Shown here piece after piece: positions 23,581 to 30,217 of a stretch of DNA of 36,655 bases. A program made the translations under genes and the position numbers. Every line of letters begins with the position of its first letter. The first letter of the stretch is position 1. The DNA comes from Gemmatimonadaceae bacterium (GTDB lineage: Bacteria; Gemmatimonadota; Gemmatimonadetes; Gemmatimonadales; Gemmatimonadaceae): NCBI GenBank assembly GCA_014379355.1, contig JACMLX010000186.1, positions 1-36,655 of the forward strand, read 5' to 3'. Under the pieces are notes generated by a model, which saw nothing but the letters and a program-made list of their open reading frames with translations, ran no database searches and was not told the DNA's origin.

Positions 23581-24055
23581 AATGGAGTCGGATCATCGGC
23601 ACGAGGATCGAACGGCGGTGCGAGATGTCGGACCGCAGATTGACGTCATGCAGTCCCCACGCCGCTGGCCGTCGATAGGCAGTGCGCGCCCTAAACCATC
23701 CTGTCGCTTGCGTTTATGTCTGGTGTTCCGACGGCCGCGTGGACGAGGCGCCGTTCACGAAACACTGAAAGGAGAGGCGCGATCCGTTTCGTGAAACAAC
23801 CACGACGGCAACGCAGGCGGACTCGACGCACCGAGATATGAATGCGCGAACGGCGCTCATCTCGAACTCGGCCGGAGCGCGGTCGAATGTGCAGCAGCAA
23901 CTCGCATTCGTGCAGCTGACGCAAGCCACGTCGTAGTGTCTGAATCTCAAACGGCGGCCGGCCTCGCTGCCTACCTCGTCGTGATTACGCTCTTGATCCC
24001 GGTACCGACACAATTCACTTCCGTTCCGAAAACACTCCGGCGTCGTCGCACTACA
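23581..24055. other. Intergenic region, no gene supported
   Basis: 475 bases between the GH97 gene end and the start of the 22309-23580 lipoprotein gene, both on the minus strand. It carries the paired GTTTCGTGAA palindromes. Open frames here show no domains. Confidence 0.4.
23754..23797. promoter_or_regulatory. Two inverted GTTTCGTGAA sites, candidate double operator
   Basis: TTCACGAAAC (23754-23763) and GTTTCGTGAA (23786-23795) are exact inverted repeats. The right copy extends to GTTTCGTGAAAC, itself a palindrome with 5-base arms; the left is an imperfect version. Centres are about 34 bases apart, near three helical turns, as for a dimer-of-dimers repressor. The site is upstream of the minus-strand lipoprotein gene. 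Confidence 0.4.
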
Positions 24056-26170
24056 TCAGCACGGCCGAGCCGCCACACCCTCCGGCGTGAACCGAATCGC
24101 ATGTCCTCCGGCCTCGCGCAGGCGGGCGTGGATCGTGTCGCGTGCCGTCGCGACGCGGCACTCGTGATGCGGCGACGCGAGGACCGATGCCAATGAAGCA
24201 GGAGACGTCGGCGAGGCGCCGAGCGAATCGGCAAAAATTTCGGCATTGAAGCGACCGGAGCCGAGAAACCGCAGCGGGATCGCAACGCGTCGCGCCGACG
24301 AGTCGGTCATTGATCCCACGTACCAGGTACGGCCGCGCCGTCGCGCCGCCGTGATCACGTGCCCAATGTCGCCCGTCAGGATCCGCGTCTCATCCCAGGC
24401 GGTCGGGATGCCCGCGAGAAAATCGAGACCAGTCTGGCCGCGGTACGATGACGGGGCATCGGCCATCATCGGCATGTAGTCCTCGTACACGATATATGTC
24501 GCGAGCGTACGCGCACGCGTGCCGATGACGCGAGGTCCGGTGTAGGTGGTGCGGAAATCGGCGGACGTCGCGTACCGGAATCCCCCCTGATGAAAGTCCA
24601 GCGGACCGGCGAGCATGCGTACGAACGGAACAATCAACTCATGACTCGGTGTCACACCGCGACTGTCAGAGAACTTGTCATACTCCAGTCCCAGCACCGC
24701 CTCCACGGTCATGAGATTGGGATAGGTACGACTCAGGCCCGTCGGTTTGTACGCGCCGTGAAAGATCACGGTGAGATGATGCGCGGCGGCTTTCGCGAGG
24801 ACGTCGTGATAGAACCCGACCATGTCCTGATCGTCGTGATCCATGAAGTCGACCATGATACCTTCGATGCCCATGCGCTCGTAGCGCGCCAGCGCCGTGT
24901 CGAGCTGCGGTCGGAGCGCCCGCCAGTGCATCCATGCACGGATCTTCACGCCTTTGCTCTTCGCGTAGCGCAGCACTTCCGGCAGATCAAGGCCAGGTCG
25001 GGCGCGGGTCACGTCAGGGATCGAGTCACCGGGGTCGATGCGGCCGCCGTACCAGGCGAGGTCCTCGAAACCATCGAGTGTGTGATACGCAATGCCGTGC
25101 TCCGCACAGAAGTCGATGTAGTATTTCGCGGTCTCGGTGTTGAGCCCGGAACGGAAGGTGGTATCCGGCATCACATAATCGTTCCACCACGGAAACGTCG
25201 TCTTTCCCGGGTGAATCCAGGACGGGTCGGCAATCACCGACGGAGGATTGAGCAGCGTGACGAGATTCGACTCGATCATCCGTGCCGGGGCGTCGGCGAT
25301 CATGAACAGGCGCCACGGCGTCGTCATCGGAAGCGCCGTGCGCACCTTGACGCGTGTGTCGCTCGACCACGGGGCGAGGCGACTCTCGAGCGTGCCTGCC
25401 GCACCACGCAGCGGCGTGAGATAGAGGCCCGCGTAGTTGGTGAGATCGGCCTCGGTGACGGCCACCCACGGACCGCGCGGCGGATGCACGAGGATCGGCA
25501 GCGCGAGCAGCGTGTCGGCGGGGAGCACGCCGATTGGCCCAACCGTGTAGTACCCCTCGTACGACGTGGTGTAATTCACTCGCGGCAGGACATACGAGTC
25601 GCTCTGCGGATCGAGGACCAGGCGCGTTCGCTCTTGCGTGATGGTCACTGCGGTCAGACCACGCTGTTCAGGGATGCGGTAGCGGAATGCGACGCCGTCG
25701 TTGAACGCGCGCACGATCACGTCGAGTCGCCGGTGCCGGCCCGACACTTCCTCGAACGCGACGACGGTCTCGTTGTAGTGATCGCGGGCACGGCTCGTCT
25801 TGCCGATGAGCCCCGTCACGACACCGTCGTGCGTTCGGCGACGGACCGTTTGCAGACGCAGGCCGGCACCCAGCGGGCCACCCTCGTCGAGATCGAGCCC
25901 CAGTGAAGACGCCGCCACGATCGTCGACCCACGTGCACGAATGCTCATGGTGAGATGGCCGTCATCGACGCCGCGCGCTGCGATGTCGAGAGTCAGCACG
26001 ATCGCGCGGTCCGGGGAGCGGGTCGTGACCGAGACGACCTGCGACTTCGTCTTCGTGGTGACAGCACGCGATGCCTGGGCCTGTGTCAGCTCGACGGAAA
26101 CCAACTGCATCACCACCGCGACACACATCGCGGAGCGACGGTGCTCCGCGATGTGATGTAGAAAGTGCAC
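24056..26170 (-). CDS. Glycoside hydrolase family 97 protein, probably retaining (alpha-galactosidase-like)
   Basis: 704 residues, normal for GH97. The start is a GTG with GGAG upstream; an ATG 14 codons later also gives a signal peptide (VMQLVSVELTQAQA). The N-terminal beta-sandwich domain covers about 45-300 (IRAFNDGVAFRYRIP-like block near 153-168; YTTSYEGYYTV). A (beta/alpha)8 barrel covers about 315-590 (TTFPWWNDYVMP, YHTLDGFEDLAWYG, KIRAWMHWRALRP), and a C-terminal beta domain completes the protein. The motif IMVDFMDHDDQDM has Asp441 where retaining GH97 members have the nucleophile, and Glu490 (TVEAVLGLEYDK) is the likely acid/base; inverting SusB-type members lack the Asp. This suggests release of alpha-linked galactose or a similar sugar in the periplasm or outside. 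No SusC/SusD-type genes are adjacent. Confidence 0.85.
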   Translation of the reverse strand: MHFLHHIAEHRRSAMCVAVVMQLVSVELTQAQASRAVTTKTKSQVVSVTTRSPDRAIVLTLDIAARGVDDGHLTMSIRARGSTIVAASSLGLDLDEGGPLGAGLRLQTVRRRTHDGVVTGLIGKTSRARDHYNETVVAFEEVSGRHRRLDVIVRAFNDGVAFRYRIPEQRGLTAVTITQERTRLVLDPQSDSYVLPRVNYTTSYEGYYTVGPIGVLPADTLLALPILVHPPRGPWVAVTEADLTNYAGLYLTPLRGAAGTLESRLAPWSSDTRVKVRTALPMTTPWRLFMIADAPARMIESNLVTLLNPPSVIADPSWIHPGKTTFPWWNDYVMPDTTFRSGLNTETAKYYIDFCAEHGIAYHTLDGFEDLAWYGGRIDPGDSIPDVTRARPGLDLPEVLRYAKSKGVKIRAWMHWRALRPQLDTALARYERMGIEGIMVDFMDHDDQDMVGFYHDVLAKAAAHHLTVIFHGAYKPTGLSRTYPNLMTVEAVLGLEYDKFSDSRGVTPSHELIVPFVRMLAGPLDFHQGGFRYATSADFRTTYTGPRVIGTRARTLATYIVYEDYMPMMADAPSSYRGQTGLDFLAGIPTAWDETRILTGDIGHVITAARRRGRTWYVGSMTDSSARRVAIPLRFLGSGRFNAEIFADSLGASPTSPASLASVLASPHHECRVATARDTIHARLREAGGHAIRFTPEGVAARPC
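24282..24307 (+). repeat. 26-bp repeat, copy 2 (inside the GH97 gene)
   Basis: Matches 18082-18107 at 25 of 26 bases. Here it is coding (minus-strand codons for DSSARRVA in the GH97 C-terminal region), so it is probably the source sequence or a chance GC-rich match rather than a functional site. Confidence 0.35.
26124..26155 (-). promoter_or_regulatory. Perfect 13-bp inverted repeat at the 5' end of the GH97 message
   Basis: CACATCGCGGAGC (26124-26136) and GCTCCGCGATGTG (26143-26155) form an exact 13-bp stem with a 6-base loop. In the minus-strand message it begins about 15 bases after the GTG start and encloses the alternative in-frame ATG (26126-26128). It could hinder translation from that ATG, act as a regulatory RNA fold, or be a protein-binding site. 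Confidence 0.5.
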
Positions 26171-26557
26171 GGAGTCTCCGAGGCGTGGGTGCCGGAAAAT
26201 ACCACATCGTGCGCTTTACAACGTGGACGAAATTCCGAACGCGGATGCGCCGAGACGCGTTGGTGGCGCGATCGCGCGGCGCGGTGACTGGCGTCAGCGT
26301 TGCTTCCCGATTGGAACCACGTCGTTGGGCGCAGGTGATGCCCAGCTGCGCGGCCTGCGCAGTGCAGCGGTCGGAGCTGTTGATCCGAACTGGACAGCCG
26401 GCCAGCGCGCGTGGCTTGAAGCGACGAATTGTGGGTTCCGATGCTGATCGACGGTGAACAGACTCAATCGCGCAGCGCAGTCACTCTCACGGTGGCCGGC
26501 GCAGCGCACGGACCCACGCATGCCGATGAGTATCATCATTCAGCAGGAGTCAAACTG
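26171..26557. other. Divergent intergenic region (GH97 / SRPBCC)
   Basis: 387 bases between the minus-strand GH97 gene and the plus-strand SRPBCC gene. It must hold both promoters. No further gene or convincing repeat was seen; the open frame that extends the SRPBCC gene leftwards to 26429 lacks domain content. Confidence 0.4.
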
Positions 26558-27010
26558 ATGGCGACCGGAACCGTCACACTTCACCGCGTCCTTCGCGCGC
26601 CGCCCGAAAGAGTCTACCGCGCATTCCTTGAGCCTGAGGCACTCGCAAAATGGCTACCTCCGCACGGCTACTGCTGTTCCGTGCAGCGACTCGAGGCGAA
26701 GGTCGGTGGGGAGTATCACGCATCATTCACGAATTTCAGTACCAAGCAGGTCCAGGGATTCGGCGGCGAATATCTCGAGCTCGTTCCGAATGCTCGGCTC
26801 GTCTATACGGATGTATTTGACGGTACGGAAATGCCTGGCATGATCATGACTACCGTGGAACTGAAGGCAGTGTCCGTCGGGACCGATCTGCGCATCATTC
26901 AGGAAGGCATTCCTGAAGCCATTCCCGAGGAGATGTGCTACCTCGGCTGGCAGGATTCGCTCGAACAACTGATGCGGCTCGTTGAGCCGAACATTCCCGA
27001 CACGCCGTAG
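26558..27010 (+). CDS. SRPBCC-domain protein, AHSA1-like
   Basis: 150 residues from the ATG at 26558, with AGGAG eight bases upstream. The Bet v1/START-like fold of the AHSA1 group is evident: TLHRVLRAPPERVYRAFLEP at the N-terminus, then EALAKWLPPHGY, strands VGGEYHASFTNFS and FGGEYLELVPNARLVYTDVF, and a long C-terminal helix (GWQDSLEQLMRLVEPNIP). These proteins bind hydrophobic ligands in a deep pocket; some act with ArsR-type repressors, but none is adjacent. The cellular role is unknown. Confidence 0.85.
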   Translation: MATGTVTLHRVLRAPPERVYRAFLEPEALAKWLPPHGYCCSVQRLEAKVGGEYHASFTNFSTKQVQGFGGEYLELVPNARLVYTDVFDGTEMPGMIMTTVELKAVSVGTDLRIIQEGIPEAIPEEMCYLGWQDSLEQLMRLVEPNIPDTP

Positions 27011-27182
27011 CAATTTTCGTATCGGCATCGCCGACGGGTCGCGTCGCAGCGGGTTTGCGGCCGCGACGGAGTGATCGCTCGACGCGCTTCAGCCTTTGAT
27101 ACTCGCGCGTCACTTCGATCAGCACGCGCGATCCGCGCGGCGCGCAGAGCATGAGACGCCGGTCGCACAGCTCGGCGTGGTC

Positions 27183-27704
27183 TTCCTGTCCGAAGTACGC
27201 CGGCGCCGAAAGCCACGCACGGCTACCGAATACGCGCGATTGTAAAACGCCCACGTCGTGACGCCGCTCGGTAGTGAACCTGTCGCAAGGGTGACGACGG
27301 CGCAGATCGGCGCGCTCCACCATGGCCTCGGTGAGCTGCCGTACCAAGTGAACCGCGCACTGGTGCTGGTTGCAACATTCTTCACGTTCTCTACCAGGGA
27401 GCGGCATATCGTTGCCAACCCGGCTACGCGTGTCGAGCCGTATCCGGAAGCGTCGCATGAGCGTTCTCTCCAGAAGGACGAACTGGTACGCCTCATCACG
27501 GCGATTGATGCCGCCGAATTGGTGGGACTTCCGCCTGCGCCCAAGCGGCAGCGCGACGAACCCGATACCCGGCATGCGAAGCACGCACCACCACCGAAGC
27601 CCGACAAAACGAAACGCGCGCGCGGATCGGCAGCGCCGGCGAATCCCATCGCGATTGCGGCGCTGAGATTCCTCCTGCGGTCTGGGTGGCGAGAACAGGA
27701 GGTG
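27183..27704 (+). pseudogene. Decayed tyrosine recombinase (phage-type integrase)
   Basis: The frame reads FLSEVRRRRKPRTATEYARL, then an in-frame stop (TAA 27243-27245), then continues VTTAQIGALHHGLGELPYQV, VLVATFFTFSTRERHIVANP and LQKDELVRLITAID, ending PIAIAALRFLLRSGWREQEV. These are, in order, the SAM-like core-binding domain and the start of the catalytic domain (ALRFLLRSGWREQE matches the ...LLLLTGARxxE block bearing the first catalytic Arg, here apparently Trp). Everything after it, including the HxxR and Tyr motifs, is missing, and a Lys/Pro-rich insert interrupts the middle. It is a dead integrase, a sign of a former integrative element next to the tRNA fragment at 29606. Confidence 0.75.
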
Positions 27705-27797
27705 CAGTCAACACAGCCGAGGGCATCGCGGCCATGCTGCCGACACTGGCACACGTATCCCTCCGCACCGCGTCCCGTCTCGCCGGCAGGCCCGCTC

Positions 27798-28085
27798 ATG
27801 CTCACCACGCTCGCGCACGCCAACTTCGGTCCGTTCGTCGCCCTGCTCCTTGCCGCAGGCGTCATGGCCGCGATTTCCGCGGGGATCGAAGATGACAGAT
27901 CGCTCAGCGGGTGGTGCGATCAGGTGCGCGCCACGCGACGGTTCTTCGTCATCGCAGGGCTGCTGGGTATCGCGAGTCTCACACAAGGCGTCGATGCGAG
28001 TGTCGCCTGGACGCTTGGCGTGGGCGTGGCGTTCGGTGTGGATGTGTGGGGCGAGGTGCGTCAACTCGCGACGAAGGGTCGCTGA
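27798..28085 (+). CDS. Possible small membrane protein downstream of the integrase remnant
   Basis: 95 residues if started at the ATG at 27798, in the same frame that continues from the integrase remnant. Two or three hydrophobic segments are visible (about 11-29 FVALLLAAGVMAAISAG, 45-62 FFVIAGLLGIASLTQG, 65-80 ASVAWTLGVGVAFGVDVWG). The size and layout resemble phage holin-like or other accessory membrane proteins of an element, but no family is recognised and the ribosome binding site is weak. Confidence 0.35.
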   Translation: MLTTLAHANFGPFVALLLAAGVMAAISAGIEDDRSLSGWCDQVRATRRFFVIAGLLGIASLTQGVDASVAWTLGVGVAFGVDVWGEVRQLATKGR

Positions 28086-28213
28086 CTGGATCCGTGCCGG
28101 CCACGAGCGCGAATTCGTCGATCAGAGACCGTCATGCACGTCGACAGCGCCGATGTGCATGAACGGCTGATGGATGGAGTGAACGGCGTGGGTGCGTCAG
28201 GGCACGCGGCCCC

Positions 28214-28402
28214 GTGCTCGCGCTGAATGCCGACCTTCACCCGGCCAGCGAGAACGCGCATGACAGTCTCGCCGAGGCGTATGAGGCCGTCGGAGATGCT
28301 ACGGCGGCTTTGCGAGCGTATCGCCGGGTACTCGAACTCAATCCTGCGGCGGGTCATGCCGCGGCTCGTGTCGCCGCGTTGACGTCTGTGAAGGCACCCT
28401 GA
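28214..28402 (+). pseudogene. TPR fragment, C-terminal remnant of a larger protein
   Basis: 62 residues containing one clear TPR: SENAHDSLAEAYEAVGDATA followed by ALRAYRRVLELNPA. This H-D-S-L-A-E-A-Y...A-L-x-x-Y-x-R-x-L-E-L-N-P pattern is the usual C-terminal tail of serine hydrolases (beta-lactamase-like or esterase) with appended TPRs. No hydrolase domain lies upstream, so it is likely a leftover of a deleted gene. A freestanding short TPR protein is less likely. Confidence 0.5.
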
Positions 28403-28452
28403 TGTCCGACGAACGGTGCCGAATCCGGCGCCGACGCCGCCCCGCAACGACT

Positions 28453-28484
28453 TCGCCCTCACGAGCCGAAGCGCATGAGGGCGA
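28453..28484 (-). terminator. Hairpin downstream of the outer-membrane protein gene
   Basis: TCGCCCTCA (28453-28461) and TGAGGGCGA (28476-28484) form a 9-bp GC-rich stem with a 14-base loop, about 30 bases past the stop of the minus-strand gene at 28512. There is no T-run, so it is at best a weak intrinsic terminator or a message-stabilising stem. Confidence 0.4.
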
Positions 28485-28511
28485 GGAACGACCAGGTGGT
28501 GCCGACGACAA

Positions 28512-29069
28512 CTAGCGATGCCAGACGAACCCGACGCGCGCCGTGCGCATGCCTGACGTGCCATCGACGTCGCTGATCTTGCCGAGCCCAATCGCGACCG
28601 CGGCCTCGAGGGCATACCGCGGCGACAGGAAGTAGTTCAGGCCGAGCCCGGCCTTCACGAAGCCGGCGTTCTTCCCCTCGATGCGCAGGTACGACAGGCC
28701 ACCGTCGACGAATGGACGCAGGCGCACGTTCTCGTCGTTGAAGACGTAGCGGGTCTCACCATCCAGCTGCAGAATGTCAGCGCTGCTCTCATCAAGCCGT
28801 CCGAACTGCAAGCGCGCGACGTGCGTGATGTTCTTCCGGATGCCGTAGCCGACAGCGACACCGCCCATCCCGCCGTTCAGGTCCGGCGCGCCGCTGGGGA
28901 GGTCCAGCGTGATGCCAGAGCCCACGAGGCCGATGGACAGTCCCATGTTGTGTGACAGCCCTTCGCCGGCATGCCCGACGCGATGCGTGTCCTGGGCGGC
29001 AGCGACGGTCGGCAGGCCCACGAGGGCAGCGACGGCGAAAGTACGAAGCGAACAAGAGACAGCGTGCAT
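28512..29069 (-). CDS. Outer membrane beta-barrel protein (OmpX/OmpW-like size)
   Basis: 185 residues from the ATG at 29069, where AGGA lies upstream and a signal peptide follows (about 1-25, TVAAAQ). The mature part alternates polar and hydrophobic residues in strands (MGLSIGLVGSGITLDLPSG, VARLQFGRLDESSADIL, FVDGGLSYLRIEGKNAG, AVAIGLGKISDVDG) and ends with an aromatic before the last residue (VGFVWHR), close to the terminal-aromatic signal of BamA-inserted porins. About eight strands are expected. Function is unknown; related small barrels are structural or adhesion proteins. Confidence 0.75.
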   Translation of the reverse strand: MHAVSCSLRTFAVAALVGLPTVAAAQDTHRVGHAGEGLSHNMGLSIGLVGSGITLDLPSGAPDLNGGMGGVAVGYGIRKNITHVARLQFGRLDESSADILQLDGETRYVFNDENVRLRPFVDGGLSYLRIEGKNAGFVKAGLGLNYFLSPRYALEAAVAIGLGKISDVDGTSGMRTARVGFVWHR

Positions 29070-29542
29070 TACGATCCTGGAGAAAGTGTGTGGCATGGTG
29101 CGCCGCGGATCCGGAAAGGTCCGGGGCATCATTGCCTACAACAACGCGACCCACCTTGTTCGCGCCCGCGGTCCACAGCACACCCGACACTGAGGCCAAC
29201 GATCACGCGAGAGTGTCGAGGGCGAGGTCACCCTTGCCGTCGAGAGACTCCTGGCGTTCCTCTGCGCAACAGTCGGAATCGTCCATGGCGCCATCACGAG
29301 CGCCGGCACGGTGACACACGCCGCACCGCGCGGCGACACCCTCACGGGTTGAATTGCGAGGCGCGCGCAGCGCACCTCCTGGCCGCCGCGCGCGACGTCA
29401 TGGAGCATCTGCGGACGACGTTCGTGGCCGACGGTGAGGCGATATGTGCGTCCACGCTGACCTGGTCGCGCGTCGAAATCTGCGCTTGGACTCCAGACCC
29501 ACAGGGCACGGTCATGACGACAAAACGTTGCGCAAAAACGCT
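29070..29542. other. Gene-poor scrap region
   Basis: About 470 bases upstream of the beta-barrel gene. The promoter of that gene must lie at the left. The remaining sequence has open frames but no recognisable domain; no complete gene is supported. Confidence 0.35.
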
Positions 29543-29577
29543 GCAGACCCGCTGAGTACGAGATTCAGCGGGTCTGC
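29543..29577 (-). terminator. Strong 13-bp hairpin after the tRNA fragment
   Basis: GCAGACCCGCTGA (29543-29555) and TCAGCGGGTCTGC (29565-29577) form an exact 13-bp stem with a 9-base loop. It lies about 29 bases beyond the 3' end of the minus-strand tRNA fragment, where a tRNA terminator would be expected. No long T-run follows. Confidence 0.6.
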
Positions 29578-29605
29578 GAGTCGTTCATTTGCAATCAGTT
29601 ACCCA

Positions 29606-29637
29606 TCGGGACGACAGGATTCGAACCTGCGACCCCC
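29606..29637 (-). pseudogene. tRNA 3'-end fragment, probably tRNA-Pro (attachment-site remnant)
   Basis: Read on the minus strand: variable region ending GGGTC, T arm GCAGG-TTCGAAT-CCTGT (29630-29614), acceptor strand CGTCCCG (29613-29607) and discriminator A (29606). The T arm pairs properly. Upstream there is no matching anticodon or D arm, so only about the 3' half is present. The GGGGGTCGCAGG run resembles tRNA-Pro from memory. Such 3'-end copies are the usual mark of site-specific integration into a tRNA gene. Confidence 0.7.
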
Positions 29638-29750
29638 GGTAACCGCATGCTCCGGATCTAGTTGCAATTGGCGGAGAGGTTGTTCAGAGGGCGTCGCGGT
29701 TGAAATCTGGGGTTGTCGAGACACTCAACCGGCAACTAGCCGGAGGCCCT

Positions 29751-29900
29751 GTGAACACGCACACCAATGCACGACTGACCCCGGGTGGGCGACTCGCCGT
29801 GCTCCTCCGTGTCCGCGCCGGGGAAAGCGGCGGAGGTTGCGCGAGGGTCGCTCATCCAGCCTGCGTGCAACACGTGCGCTGCCGGCCATGCGCGTGATCC
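29751..29900 (+). mobile_element. Remnant of an IS481-type transposase (N-terminus)
   Basis: From the GTG at 29751 the frame reads VNTHTNARLTPGGRLAVLLR, matching the conserved start of IS481 transposases (M-N-x-H-x-N-A-x-L-T-P-x-G-R). After about 23 residues the similarity jumps frame (APGKAAEVAR, where the family has a KAAAVA-type helix) and then fades; the catalytic DDE domain is absent. It begins about 110 bases from the tRNA fragment. It is a dead fragment; exact ends cannot be set. Confidence 0.5.
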
Positions 29901-30217
29901 TGCGACTCACACCGTAGGTATCGGTTTCTCGATAAAGACGCCGACCGCCAAAAGAAAGCGTTGCACCCACGACTCCGCCTCCCGTGCAGCCGACGGGCGT
30001 CGTTCCGCCCCCGCGCTGGCTCTCCGGGGGCCCAAGTCGTGTCACTGGCACCCAGATGGCATTGGCGGCAACTTCATGGTGGCCTGCCGCGACGGGGTGG
30101 CGTATGCCGTCTCGCTCTCGTCCCAGGCGATCCCGAGGTATGGCGCCACAACCCCTCGAACATTGACGGGATGACATGCCCCGTGGCCGACCGGTTCGGC
30201 TCGTTGAAACTGCTGCG
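29901..30217. other. Degenerate intergenic region before the hybrid kinase
   Basis: About 315 bases of likely decayed sequence between the IS remnant and the kinase. One frame contains HPDGIGGNFMVACRDGVAYA, which I cannot assign. The kinase promoter should be here. An in-frame ATG at 30176 could extend the kinase by 14 codons. Confidence 0.35.

Noticed and set aside
24590..25906. 438-codon plus-strand frame over GH97
   Set aside because: Antisense to a well-supported GH97 gene; no recognisable fold.
26895..27584. 229-codon minus-strand frame over the integrase remnant
   Set aside because: Overlaps both the SRPBCC gene end and the integrase remnant, whose plus-strand motifs are recognisable; no domain on the minus strand.
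29606..29680. Complete tRNA gene
   Set aside because: Only the T arm, variable region and acceptor 3' strand fold properly; there is no anticodon or D arm in the adjacent sequence.
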